Source of the DNA: Mariprofundus sp. KV | Lineage (GTDB): Bacteria; Pseudomonadota; Zetaproteobacteria; Mariprofundales; Mariprofundaceae | Direction of reading: 5' to 3' | NCBI RefSeq assembly: GCF_013387475.1 | Contig: NZ_VWNB01000007.1 | Span: 1-64,000 of the forward strand | DNA length: 64,000 bases | In this document: positions 27,733 through 35,777 of the stretch, one piece after another | Layout of the letters: every line of letters starts with the position of its first letter | How positions within the stretch are numbered: position 1 is the stretch's first letter | Notes under the pieces: model-generated | Databases searched by the model: none | Told to the model about the DNA's origin: nothing | What the model saw: only the letters and a program-made list of their open reading frames with translations | Position numbers and translations under genes: made by a program

Positions 27733-27833
27733 GGGGGACAGGCCTACTCTTAGAAAACCACAAAACTGCGGGGTCTAACTACGGGGTCAGGTCTACTTTT
27801 ATAACTACGGGGTCAGGTCTACTTTTATACCGC
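27733..27833. repeat. Short direct repeats, GGGGTCAGGTCTAC type
   Basis: ACGGGGTCAGGTCTACTTTT occurs at 27781 and again at 27807 (26-bp period). A degenerate relative, GGGGACAGGCCTACTCTTA, lies at about 27734. Such short repeats often accompany IS200-like REP-associated transposases; no transposase gene is present here. Confidence 0.5.
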
Positions 27834-27853
27834 CAAAAACCCATATTAACACT

Positions 27854-28399
27854 TCAGGATTTTGAGGGGCGTTTGGCCAGCTTCCGTTGCAGAGTGCGGC
27901 GGTGCATGCTGAGTCGTCTGGCGGTCTCGGAGATATTGCCATCACACTCCATCAGCACCTTCTGGATATGTTCCCACTCCAGGCGTCTGGTCGACATCGG
28001 CTGTTCGGTAACCTCGGCAGTGGCATCACCGCTGTTTTTCTGTAAGGCGGCGACCACTTCATCAGCATCAGCGGGTTTGGCGAGATAGTGCGTCGCACCG
28101 AGTTTGATCGCTTCCACTGCTGTGGCAATCGAGGCGTAACCCGTTAACACAACGATACGGGTGTGTTCATCCAGCTGATGCAGCTTCTCGACCAGCACCA
28201 GGCCGGAATCACCCGGCATGCTCAGATCGACCACGGCATATTCAGGTGCCGCATCACCAATCAGTTCAATGGCATCAGCGACATTGTGCGATACCTGCAC
28301 GGCAAAACCGCGTTTCTCCAGCGCAGAGGAGAGGATGCGACAGAAGAGTTCATCATCATCAACCAGCAGCAGATTCGGCAGATCCCTGTTTGCTTCCAT
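27854..28399 (-). CDS. regA: Redox response regulator RegA/PrrA/ActR
   Basis: A 181-residue regulator with the RegA architecture: a receiver (about 8-122; acidic LLVDDDE, phospho-Asp58 in YAVVDLSMPG, Lys in YLAKPA) and a short C-terminal Fis-type helix-turn-helix, GNISETARRLSMHRRTLQRK. This output domain is nearly invariant across the RegA/PrrA/ActR/RegR group, which activates or represses respiration, nitrogen fixation and related genes by redox state. It follows regB by two bases. Boxes resembling its site lie in front of every transcription unit of the island. Confidence 0.93.
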   Translation of the reverse strand: MEANRDLPNLLLVDDDELFCRILSSALEKRGFAVQVSHNVADAIELIGDAAPEYAVVDLSMPGDSGLVLVEKLHQLDEHTRIVVLTGYASIATAVEAIKLGATHYLAKPADADEVVAALQKNSGDATAEVTEQPMSTRRLEWEHIQKVLMECDGNISETARRLSMHRRTLQRKLAKRPSKS

Positions 28400-28401
28400 A
28401 G

Positions 28402-29709
28402 CTACTCCGTTTTCAACTTCTGCAGTGGCAAGCGGATATTCACAAGTGCCCCACCCTCTGCATGATTGCTGATACTCATCTCTCCGCCAATACGGCGCAC
28501 CACCTCACTGGCCAGATAGAAGCCCAGCCCGTGGCCATCTTTCTTGGTGGTGAAGAAGGGTTTGCCCAAAGCCTCCAGCGCAGCAGGACTCAAACCTTCG
28601 CCAAAATCGCGAATATCAAGATTCAGTTCAACGGCAGACCACGCTGCATTGAGTTCAATGCTATCCGGAGAAGCATCGGCAGCATTATTTAACACGTTGA
28701 TTACAGCCTGATTCAGGGTCTCATCAACAACAATGGTCGGTGCCGGTTCAATCCCTTTCAGAGAGATCGCTATCGAGGTTGCCGGATGCAGCTCCTGCCA
28801 GCGTGCTATGCAGTGGTTCAGGCAGCTCTTCACATCTTCGCTATGGCCACTCTCAGCCTTCATCTGTCCGGCACTGGCACTGATCTGGCCCAAGGTCGCC
28901 TTACAGCGATCTACCTGCGAGCGCAGAATAATAATGTTCTCCAGCAGTTCGGGTTGCTGCCGATACTCCTTTTCCATCTCTTTGGTCAGTACAGCCATCG
29001 TCGCCAGCGGTGTGCCCAGCTCATGTGCAGCACCTGCGGCCAGTGTACCGAGAGAGACCATGTGCTCATCGCGCAGATTCTTCTCACGTGCTTCGGCCAG
29101 TTTCTGATCACGCTGGCGCAGCGCCTCAGCCATGGAGACCACAAAAAAGAGGATCAAGCCGACCGCCAGTAGAAAGCTGAACCACATACCCAGCACATGC
29201 AGGCTGAAATCACCGGCAGGGGAAGCACCGTGGCCGGCATGAGCACCATGATTATGGCCTGTCATCTCCTGCGTCAGCGGCACATTGATCAGCATAAGCA
29301 GTGAGTAGCAACCCAATGTGACCGCTGCCATACCCCAGACATAACGCTTGGGCAGGGTTGCCGCGACAATCACCAGTGGCAGAAGAAACAGCGAAACAAA
29401 CGGATTACTGGAGCCACCGGCAAAATAGAGCAGCCCGGCAAGGGCCAGTACATCCACAACCAGATGCAGGAAAAATTCATTGGCAGATGCCGATGGGGTT
29501 TTGCGAAGACGCAACCAGAGGTATGCGTTAAACAGCGTATAGAGGCCAATCACTGAAAGCATATAGAGCAGAGGCAACTCAACTGCCAGTCCATACACAG
29601 CCAGACCAACGGCAGCCAGTTCACTTGCAATCACAGCACTTCTGAACACAAACAACCGTTTCAGGTTATAGGTACCCACCATCTCCTCAATGGAGCCTTG
29701 AATAAACAT
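28402..29709 (-). CDS. regB: Redox sensor kinase RegB/PrrB
   Basis: A 435-residue membrane histidine kinase with six helices. It carries three RegB hallmarks: the quinone-site motif GGSSNPF (about 98-104), the H-box HELGTPLATM with His229, and a Cys (QVDRC) exactly 40 residues after that His, the spacing of the redox-active Cys265 to His225 in Rhodobacter capsulatus RegB. An inter-helix loop holds the His-rich stretch HNHGAHAGHG (about 151-160). I start at MFIQGS, which has AGAGG upstream; a longer frame adds seven codons. Confidence 0.93.
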   Translation of the reverse strand: MFIQGSIEEMVGTYNLKRLFVFRSAVIASELAAVGLAVYGLAVELPLLYMLSVIGLYTLFNAYLWLRLRKTPSASANEFFLHLVVDVLALAGLLYFAGGSSNPFVSLFLLPLVIVAATLPKRYVWGMAAVTLGCYSLLMLINVPLTQEMTGHNHGAHAGHGASPAGDFSLHVLGMWFSFLLAVGLILFFVVSMAEALRQRDQKLAEAREKNLRDEHMVSLGTLAAGAAHELGTPLATMAVLTKEMEKEYRQQPELLENIIILRSQVDRCKATLGQISASAGQMKAESGHSEDVKSCLNHCIARWQELHPATSIAISLKGIEPAPTIVVDETLNQAVINVLNNAADASPDSIELNAAWSAVELNLDIRDFGEGLSPAALEALGKPFFTTKKDGHGLGFYLASEVVRRIGGEMSISNHAEGGALVNIRLPLQKLKTE

Positions 29710-29829
29710 TGTTGCCTCTTCGGTTCGCATGAGAAGTTAAGCTAGGGGCTGAATAGTGATCAAACAAGCCGCGCTTCTCTGCGCCATTTTATGACTGCGA
29801 AAGGTATATGAATCAGAAAACATCGGAGT

Positions 29830-29844
29830 GTGACAAATTGTCGC
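29830..29844 (-). promoter_or_regulatory. RegA-like box, regBA operon
   Basis: The minus strand reads GCGACAATTTGTCAC, followed after 21 nt by TATACC. This suggests autoregulation of regBA. Confidence 0.6.
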
Positions 29845-29884
29845 ATTTTCACAGCCTTTCTTCCCTTTAAGGATACGCCAAATC

Positions 29885-29943
29885 AGGGTGCTGTCGCTGC
29901 CGTGGAGGTCTCTTCCCCGGGGTGCCCGGTTCGGCAGCTCCCT
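29885..29943. ncRNA. Unassigned GC-rich foldable element
   Basis: Outer pairs AGGG/CCCT enclose GCTGCCG (29896-29902) and CGGCAGC (29932-29938), a perfect 7-bp stem. Inside is CCGGG-GTG-CCCGG (29917-29929), giving a compact branched fold on either strand. I cannot match it to a riboswitch or small RNA class that I know. It lies between the csp terminator and the regB promoter region. Confidence 0.35.
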
Positions 29944-29981
29944 GGTACTCTCACTTTCAGTAACTCTTCTAGACAAAGAAA

Positions 29982-30007
29982 AAGCCCGACCTTTTCAGGC
30001 CGGGCTT
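29982..30007 (-). terminator. Rho-independent terminator after csp
   Basis: On the minus strand AAGCCCGGCC pairs with GGTCGGGCTT around a 6-nt loop, followed by TTTCTTTG. It lies 60 bp beyond the csp stop. Confidence 0.8.
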
Positions 30008-30066
30008 ACAGCGAAGATCAGACTTTTGGAATGTCCGGACTTTTTCAATATTGTAGCTGAAACCAA

Positions 30067-30570
30067 TCAGGCTTTCAGAAACCTCTTACACTCCTTGATA
30101 CATTCAGCACATGCATCAGCACATGCCTTGCAGGTAGAGTGTTTCTTTTCATGTTTGCGGCATTCTTTCTCACAATCGCCACACATCTTGATACTGAGTT
30201 CACACATCTCCTTCATATGCGCAGATTCAAGCGTGGCCAGCTTTGCATGCGCCGCACAAAAGGCTCCTGTCTCCATCACAATCCTCGCGCAGTCGGCCAT
30301 TGCCGTATCACCCGCCTTAAACTCGATCAGGCAATGGTGTATACAGTCATCACCGGCACGCATACACTCATGAAGAAGATCTATCATTTTCGCATGTTTA
30401 CTGCCAGTTGAATGGTTATGATGCATATTGTGCTCACCAGCCGCAAAAGCCTTACTGATTCCACCCATTGCTGCAGTCGATGCCAAAGCACCAAGTCCAA
30501 GTGCGCCAGCGCTTTTAAGCATGGTCCGACGATCCATATTCGGGCCTTCCATCAATTCTTTACCGTTCAT
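30067..30570 (-). CDS. Tat-exported four-helix copper-storage protein (Csp1-like)
   Basis: A 167-residue protein. The N-terminus has a twin-arginine signal (MDRRTMLKSAG, then a hydrophobic stretch to SKAFAAG), so it is exported folded by Tat, whose genes are at 47.7-49.0 kb. The mature part is a helical bundle with about 13 Cys facing inward, in CxxxC spacing (CMRAGDDCIHHC, CGDCEKECRKHEKK, CKACADACAECIKEC), plus a His/Met-rich start (HNMHHNHSTG). This is the pattern of Csp1 copper stores. GGAGGT precedes the ATG. A perfect RegA-like palindrome sits at its promoter. Confidence 0.88.
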   Translation of the reverse strand: MNGKELMEGPNMDRRTMLKSAGALGLGALASTAAMGGISKAFAAGEHNMHHNHSTGSKHAKMIDLLHECMRAGDDCIHHCLIEFKAGDTAMADCARIVMETGAFCAAHAKLATLESAHMKEMCELSIKMCGDCEKECRKHEKKHSTCKACADACAECIKECKRFLKA

Positions 30571-30667
30571 TTTTTACACCTCCGAAATCGCACCAAGGCG
30601 ATAGTCTTGTATTTCCCCGGGATGTGTATTGATCTACCAATGCAAATATAGCATGCTCATTCTGGGA

Positions 30668-30686
30668 GTGCGACATTTTGTCGCAC
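30668..30686 (-). promoter_or_regulatory. Palindromic RegA-like box, csp promoter
   Basis: GTGCGACATTTTGTCGCAC has 8-bp perfect arms and a TTT spacer. Its 15-bp core GCGACATTTTGTCGC, as read on the plus strand, fits GNGRCRTTNNGNCGC with no mismatch. On the minus strand a TATATT hexamer follows the core by 19 nt. Confidence 0.7.
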
Positions 30687-30721
30687 CTTTTCGCAACCCA
30701 TTCCAAAAGCCACAAAAAAAA

Positions 30722-30748
30722 AAGCCCGGCCTGAGTGGGGCCGGGCTT
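30722..30748 (-). terminator. Rho-independent terminator after dapB
   Basis: AAGCCCGGCC and GGCCGGGCTT form a 10-bp stem, followed on the minus strand by a run of ten T residues (30712-30721). It ends the hrcA-grpE-dnaK-dnaJ-dapB transcript. Confidence 0.85.
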
Positions 30749-30833
30749 AATACGATGGAAACTTTTGGAGAGAAAACATCGCAATACGAGTTGGTATATG
30801 CGAAGGCTAATCCCAACATCAACCCTCGAAAAC

Positions 30834-30848
30834 AGGGCAAAATGTCGC
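30834..30848 (-). promoter_or_regulatory. Orphan RegA-like box behind dapB
   Basis: The minus strand reads GCGACATTTTGCCCT. No -10-like hexamer lies at the distance seen for the other boxes, and the dapB terminator lies between it and csp. It may be a distal csp site or a chance copy. Confidence 0.4.
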
Positions 30849-30865
30849 AGGCTGTTATTCAGCAG

Positions 30866-31675
30866 TTAATCGCGCAGGTTGAGCACATCCTGCATGTCAT
30901 ACCAGCCTGCATCTTTACTCATTAGCCATGAGCCTGCACGCACCGCACCCTTGGCGAAGACCATACGATCAGAAGCAACATGGTTGATCTCAATGCGCTC
31001 CTCATCGGCAATAAACATCGCCTGATGCTCACCGACGATATTACCGCCACGCACCACAGAGAAACCGATCGAACCCGGTTTACGGGCTCCGGTAATGCCT
31101 TCACGGGAGTAGACAGCTGTCTCATCCAGCTTCACGCAGCGGCCAGCAGCCAGTGCACGCCCCATCGCCAGCGCTGTACCGCTTGGTGCATCCACCTTGT
31201 GTTTGTGATGCGCTTCAAAAATTTCGGCATCGTAATCATCACCAAGTACTTCCGCAGCGCGTTCAATCAGGCTCAGGGCCAGATTCACACCCACAGAATA
31301 GTTTGCTGCCATCACCACGGGAGAATTTGAGAGAATCTCACGCAACGCATCCAGCTGGGCCGCTTCAAAACCGGTGGTTCCAATCACCATGCCCATGCCG
31401 TGTTCTGCAGCAAAAGCGGCGTGAGCCAGTGTTGCAGCAGGTGCGGTGAAATCGATAATCACGTCGGCTTCACAGCAGCTCTGAATATTATCTGTTATTT
31501 TTATCCCTAGCGTCTCTACACCAGCCAGTTCACCGGCATCACGACCAATAAACGGAGAACCTGATCGCTCGGTTGCTCCGGCAACTGTTACGCCCTGAGT
31601 ATCACACACCGCACGAACAAGCATGCGACCCATACGCCCGGAAGCACCTACAATCACAATCCTCATATCAGCCAT
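30866..31675 (-). CDS. dapB: 4-hydroxy-tetrahydrodipicolinate reductase
   Basis: DapB reduces the dihydrodipicolinate precursor with NAD(P)H in lysine and diaminopimelate synthesis. The 269-residue enzyme has IVGASGRMGRML at the nucleotide site, IGTTGF, and the catalytic block EAHHKHKVDAPSGTAL. The ATG overlaps the dnaJ stop as TAATG with GGAGGG upstream, so it is translated as part of the chaperone operon; dnaJ-dapB linkage is seen in several proteobacteria. Confidence 0.96.
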   Translation of the reverse strand: MADMRIVIVGASGRMGRMLVRAVCDTQGVTVAGATERSGSPFIGRDAGELAGVETLGIKITDNIQSCCEADVIIDFTAPAATLAHAAFAAEHGMGMVIGTTGFEAAQLDALREILSNSPVVMAANYSVGVNLALSLIERAAEVLGDDYDAEIFEAHHKHKVDAPSGTALAMGRALAAGRCVKLDETAVYSREGITGARKPGSIGFSVVRGGNIVGEHQAMFIADEERIEINHVASDRMVFAKGAVRAGSWLMSKDAGWYDMQDVLNLRD

Positions 31676-32820
31676 TACTTGCCCTCCTGGGAGAGATCAT
31701 CCCAGAAATCCTTCACCTTGCCCAGAAAAGAGGAGCGTTCAGGATAGACATCATCACCCGCCTCATTGGCAAATTCGCGCAGCAGCTGCTCCTGCCTGGC
31801 GCTCATCTTCTTCGGTACGGCGATCTGTACACGCACATAGAGATCACCCTTCTGGCTACCGTTACGTACATCAGGAACACCGTGACTGCGCAGTCGGAAT
31901 ACACGCCCCGCCTCGGTTCCGGCCGGAATCTTGATCTTGATCTTACCGTCGAGCGTTGGCGCATCCACTTCCGCACCCAGTGTTGCCTGCGGGAATGTCA
32001 CCGGCATTGTGCAGTAGAGATCAGCACCATCGCGTTCAAAAATCTTGTGCGCTTTGAGTGAGATGACAATGTAGAGATCACCCGAAGGTGTGCCGTACTC
32101 ACCCGCTTCACCTTCACCGGTCACACGGACCTGCGCACCCTCATAAACACCGGCAGGCACCTTTACCTTGAGCTTCTTATTGACCTTGTTGCGTCCTGCA
32201 CCACCGCAATCCAGACAGGGTGATTCAATACGTGTACCCTTACCATGACAGGTCGGACATGTACGACGCACAGCAAAGAAACCCTGCTGCATCTGCACCT
32301 GACCATGGCCGCCACAGGTGTTACATGGCACCGGATTGGAACCGGGACGAGCGCCACTGCCATTACAGGTGTTGCAACTCTCATGGCGCGGAATGTTCAG
32401 CTCCACCTCTTTACCACTGGCCGCCTCTTCAAGGGTTATGGAGAGGTTATAACGCAGATCGGCACCACGTGTTGCGCGACCACCACCGCGACCACCGAAC
32501 ATATCACCGAACACGTCACCGAACATATCGCCAAAGTCGCGGAAGGCGTGTGAATCCTGAGCACCACCACGGCCCCAGAAATCCTGCATCTGCTCATCAA
32601 CACCAGCATGACCATACTGATCAAAACGCGCCCGTTTATTGCTATCGGTCAGCACCTCATAGGCTTCGGTAACTTCACGGAAATTTTCAGCCGCCTTCTC
32701 ATCATCCGGATTGCGATCCGGATGATACTTCATCGCCAGTTTGCGGTAGGCCCGTTTGATGGTGTTTTCATCGGCATCTTTAGCCACACCCAGCACTTCA
32801 TAATAGTCGCGTTTGGACAC
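31675..32820 (-). CDS. dnaJ: Chaperone DnaJ (Hsp40)
   Basis: DnaJ delivers substrates to DnaK and triggers ATP hydrolysis. The 381-residue protein has the J domain with HPD (KYHPDRNPDD), a Gly/Phe linker, four CxxCxGxG zinc repeats (CNTCNGSG, CNTCGGHG, CPTCHGKG, CLDCGGAG, about 145-215) and the C-terminal substrate domains. It starts with GTG behind AAGGAG. A strong hairpin and a hairpin-repeat cluster separate it from dnaK. Confidence 0.97.
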   Translation of the reverse strand: MSKRDYYEVLGVAKDADENTIKRAYRKLAMKYHPDRNPDDEKAAENFREVTEAYEVLTDSNKRARFDQYGHAGVDEQMQDFWGRGGAQDSHAFRDFGDMFGDVFGDMFGGRGGGRATRGADLRYNLSITLEEAASGKEVELNIPRHESCNTCNGSGARPGSNPVPCNTCGGHGQVQMQQGFFAVRRTCPTCHGKGTRIESPCLDCGGAGRNKVNKKLKVKVPAGVYEGAQVRVTGEGEAGEYGTPSGDLYIVISLKAHKIFERDGADLYCTMPVTFPQATLGAEVDAPTLDGKIKIKIPAGTEAGRVFRLRSHGVPDVRNGSQKGDLYVRVQIAVPKKMSARQEQLLREFANEAGDDVYPERSSFLGKVKDFWDDLSQEGK

Positions 32821-32852
32821 TTTTGCTCCTTATTGACCCTTAAATGGCCAAA

Positions 32853-32878
32853 GGAGTGGAGGCTTTCGCCACCACTCC
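32853..32878 (-). terminator. Hairpin between dnaK and dnaJ (attenuator or partial terminator)
   Basis: On the minus strand GGAGTGG-T-GGC-GAAA-GCC-T-CCACTCC forms a strong tetraloop hairpin followed by TTTGGCC. It lies 33 nt before the dnaJ start and may reduce dnaJ-dapB expression relative to dnaK or protect the 3' end of dnaK mRNA. Confidence 0.55.
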
Positions 32879-32900
32879 TCCGTATTTCTTGCTACACTAT

Positions 32901-32990
32901 CCGCACAAGGATGTGCGGCTTGAGTAAGCAGGGTAAAACTCGCATGTTTTGCCCTGCGTCAAAGACCGAGAGGCATGGATGCCCGAGGTC
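32901..32990. repeat. Array of three small hairpins with GGATG-type loops
   Basis: CCGCAC-AAGGAT-GTGCGG (32901-32918), a longer stem GCAGGG...CCCTGC with AAAA/TTTT inside (32928-32957), and GGCATGGATGCC (32972-32983) flanked by GACC/GGTC. The GGATG loop motif recurs in the insert at 59379-59429, so this seems a dispersed hairpin-repeat family. Confidence 0.55.
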
Positions 32991-33001
32991 GCTCAAACAA
33001 A

Positions 33002-34915
33002 TCACTTCTTATCGTTTTCATCCACAACTTCGGCATCAACGATATCAGCATCCCTGGCCGCATCAGAATCCGCTGCTCCGGAAGCACCTTCGGCCTGAGC
33101 CTGCTCCTTCTGCATATCCTGATAGATCGCCTCACCCAGCTTCTGCGACTTCTCTGCAAGCTTGGTCTCAGCAGCCGCGATGGTGTCGGTATCACCGCCC
33201 TCAATCGCTTTCTTCAACTCTTCCAGCGCATCTTCGATCTCTTTGCGAGTGGCCTCATCAACCTTGTCGCCATGCTCTTTGAGTGACTTCTCGGTTGAAT
33301 AGACCAGTGCATCTGCACGGTTCTTCGCTTCGATCTGCTCTTTGAGCTTCTTGTCTGCATCAGCATTAGCCTCTGCATCCTTCTTCATACGCTCGATCTC
33401 CTCCTCGGAGAGGCCGGAACCGGACTCAATACGGATGGAGGTCTCTTTGCCGGTACCCTTATCTTTAGCATGCACATGCATAATACCGTTGGCATCGATG
33501 TCGAATGTCACTTCAATCTGCGGCATGCCACGTGGTGCCGGTGCAATACCTTCAAGATTAAACAGGCCGAGCTGCTTGTTGGCTGCAAAGAGGTCACGCT
33601 CACCCTGTGCCACTTTAATGGTTACCGCAGTCTGATTATCAGCTGCTGTGGTATAGGTCTGACTCTTCTTGGAGGGGATCGTGGTGTTCTTCTCGATGAT
33701 CTTGTTGAACAGGCCACCCTCAACCTCAATACCGAGCGAAAGCGGAGTAACATCCAGCAGCAGTACGTCGGTCACATCACCGGTCAGTACCGCACCCTGA
33801 ATCGCGGCACCAATCGCTACCACTTCATCCGGGTTCACACCCTTGTGCGGTTCGCGACCGAAGAACTCCTGCACCTTCTGCTGTACCAGCGGCATACGGG
33901 TCATACCACCAACCAGCACCACTTCATGAATATCACCGGCTTTCACACCAGCATCTTTCAGAGCCTGTTTGCACGGCTCGATGGAGCTGGCAACCAGATC
34001 GCCAACCAGAGACTCAAACTTGGCGCGTGAGAGCTTGATCAGAAGGTGTTTAGGACCGGATGCATCAGCCGTAATAAATGGCAGATTCACTTCGGTCTGT
34101 GTGCTTGAAGAGAGCTCGATCTTCGCCTTCTCCGCCGCCTCTTTCAGACGCTGCAGCGCCAGCTTGTCGGTCATCAGATCAACGCCGTGCTCTTTCTTGA
34201 ACTCAGCCGCCAGATACTTGATCAGCACCTGATCGAAATCTTCACCACCGAGGAATGTATCGCCATTGGTCGCTTTCACTTCAAATACGCCATCGCCGAT
34301 CTCAAGGATTGAGATATCGAAGGTACCGCCACCCAGATCGTATACGGCAATTAGATGGTTCTCTTCAGTTTTGTCCAGACCATAAGCCAGTGCAGCAGCA
34401 GTCGGCTCGTTAACAATACGCAGCACATTCAGACCGGCAATCGCACCGGCATCCTTGGTTGCCTGACGCTGGGAGTCGTTGAAGTAGGCTGGCACGGTGA
34501 TCACCGCATCTTTTACTGACTCGCCCAGATAATCTTCAGCAGTCTTCTTCATCTTCTGCAGTGTGATTGCAGAGATCTCCTGCGGGCTCATCTTCTTGCC
34601 ATCCACTTCCAGCCATGCATCGCCATTATCAGCGGCTACCAGCGGATAGGAGACCAGATCTTTATGATGTTTCGCCTCTTTCGAGTCGAACTTGCGTCCG
34701 ATCAGGCGTTTAACTGCATAGAAGGTTTTGTCCGGATTGGTCACCATCTGGCGTTTGGCCGATGCACCAACCAGACGCTCATCAGCTGTGAATGCAACAA
34801 CAGAAGGGGTGGTATTGTCACCTTCACTGTTGGCAATCACCTTGGCTTTATCGCCTTCCATTACGGCTACACACGAGTTGGTGGTGCCGAGGTCAATTCC
34901 AATTACTTTTGCCAT
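33002..34915 (-). CDS. dnaK: Chaperone DnaK (Hsp70)
   Basis: DnaK is the central ATP-driven chaperone. The 637-residue protein has the ATPase phosphate loops [32 protein letters not shown] and [10 protein letters not shown], the substrate domain beginning near residue 390 ([12 protein letters not shown]), and the acidic C-terminal EVVDENDKK tail. AGGAGCAGG precedes the ATG. A sigma-32-like promoter lies 59-85 bp upstream, so dnaK can be transcribed apart from hrcA-grpE. Confidence 0.98.
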   Translation of the reverse strand: MAKVIGIDLGTTNSCVAVMEGDKAKVIANSEGDNTTPSVVAFTADERLVGASAKRQMVTNPDKTFYAVKRLIGRKFDSKEAKHHKDLVSYPLVAADNGDAWLEVDGKKMSPQEISAITLQKMKKTAEDYLGESVKDAVITVPAYFNDSQRQATKDAGAIAGLNVLRIVNEPTAAALAYGLDKTEENHLIAVYDLGGGTFDISILEIGDGVFEVKATNGDTFLGGEDFDQVLIKYLAAEFKKEHGVDLMTDKLALQRLKEAAEKAKIELSSSTQTEVNLPFITADASGPKHLLIKLSRAKFESLVGDLVASSIEPCKQALKDAGVKAGDIHEVVLVGGMTRMPLVQQKVQEFFGREPHKGVNPDEVVAIGAAIQGAVLTGDVTDVLLLDVTPLSLGIEVEGGLFNKIIEKNTTIPSKKSQTYTTAADNQTAVTIKVAQGERDLFAANKQLGLFNLEGIAPAPRGMPQIEVTFDIDANGIMHVHAKDKGTGKETSIRIESGSGLSEEEIERMKKDAEANADADKKLKEQIEAKNRADALVYSTEKSLKEHGDKVDEATRKEIEDALEELKKAIEGGDTDTIAAAETKLAEKSQKLGEAIYQDMQKEQAQAEGASGAADSDAARDADIVDAEVVDENDKK

Positions 34916-34973
34916 GTTTTCCTGCTCCTGATTATACGTTAAAAACTGTTATTCAAACTCTCTTGAGCTGTTT

Positions 34974-35000
34974 ATGGGGGACGCGATTTCCACTTTCAAC
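34974..35000 (-). promoter_or_regulatory. Sigma-32-like heat-shock promoter of dnaK
   Basis: The minus strand reads GTTGAAA, 14 nt, CCCCATAA, close to the heat-shock consensus CTTGAAA-N13-15-CCCCATNT. The predicted transcript would have a leader of about 50 nt with a good ribosome site. Confidence 0.65.
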
Positions 35001-35034
35001 CCCCCATCTAAAATTATTTAGATAAATAATCATG

Positions 35035-35176
35035 TTCACCACAGAGGCACAAAGTAAAACCAATATTATTCATCTATTCTCTCTGAAATATGATTGAGCT
35101 GTGTTTGCACTGGAGAAAAGCAAAGGCAGCCACCTCTTATATTTCAACTATTTTGTACCTCTGTGCCTTAGTGGTA
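35035..35176. repeat. Palindromic miniature element, copy B
   Basis: About 142 bp between grpE and dnaK with ends TTCACCACAGAGGCACAAAG and, on the other strand, TTTACCACTAAGGCACAGAG. It has the same length and end pattern as the element at 16822-16963. The interior is not obviously similar. Confidence 0.7.
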
Positions 35177-35189
35177 AAAGGCTTTTGAC

Positions 35190-35741
35190 TTATGCTGCCG
35201 GGCCACTGGAGACCAGCACCTTGGCCGGACGAATCAGACGGCCATGCAGGGTGTAACCCGCCACATGCTGGGCGATCACCGTGCCTGTTGGTTCTGCACT
35301 TGGCATCTGCGAGAGCGCCTCATGGTGATGCGGATCAAACGGTTCACCGACTGCATCAATACGTTTCACTTCAAAGCGGCTCATCATCTCGTGCCAGCTG
35401 TTAAGGGTGAGCTGAACGCCCTCCCGGAAAGCCGCCTCGTTTCCCTCTTCTACAGCCAGTGCACGCTCCAGATTATCCATCACATCGAGCAGGGATGTGG
35501 CAAACTTCTCGACACCGAACTTATGCGCATCAGCGATTTCGCGCTGGGTGCGTTTACGCAGGTTATCCATCTCGGCATGGGTGCGCAGCAGCTTGTCTTT
35601 GAGCTCTGCAATCTCCGCCTGTGCAGCCTGCAATGGATCAACCTCAGGCTCAGCCACTACCTCATCACCATTTTCATCAAGCTGAATGCTCTCATCCAGT
35701 TCAACCTCTACTTCAGCGTCCTTACCCTTCTTTCCAATCAA
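35190..35741 (-). CDS. grpE: Nucleotide exchange factor GrpE
   Basis: GrpE releases ADP from DnaK and senses heat. The 183-residue protein has an acidic N-terminus, a long helix (about 38-85), LRKRTQREIADAHKFGVEKF and the C-terminal beta-wing with PFDPHHHEALSQMP and GYTLHGRLIRPAKVLVS. The start is TTG with GGAG 6 nt upstream; there is no ATG that keeps the acidic N-terminus. It is in the usual place between hrcA and dnaK. Confidence 0.95.
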   Translation of the reverse strand: MIGKKGKDAEVEVELDESIQLDENGDEVVAEPEVDPLQAAQAEIAELKDKLLRTHAEMDNLRKRTQREIADAHKFGVEKFATSLLDVMDNLERALAVEEGNEAAFREGVQLTLNSWHEMMSRFEVKRIDAVGEPFDPHHHEALSQMPSAEPTGTVIAQHVAGYTLHGRLIRPAKVLVSSGPAA

Positions 35742-35777
35742 TGTAAGCTCCTTCTATCCGGCAATTAATGAATTCAA

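Larger units (their letters stand above)
29710..30066. other. regB-csp intergenic region
   Basis: No gene is supported in these 357 bases. From low to high coordinate the region holds the regB leader, a TATACC hexamer, the RegA-like box at 29830-29844, a GC-rich foldable segment at 29885-29943 and the csp terminator. An open frame of 79 codons spans all of these and is probably spurious. Confidence 0.6.

Noticed and set aside
29885-29943. Cobalamin, SAM, TPP or 4.5S RNA identity for the foldable segment
   Set aside because: None of the conserved boxes of those classes could be found on either strand.
29737-29976. 79-codon minus-strand frame upstream of regB
   Set aside because: It spans the RegA-like box, the -10 hexamer and the foldable segment, and has no protein-like pattern.
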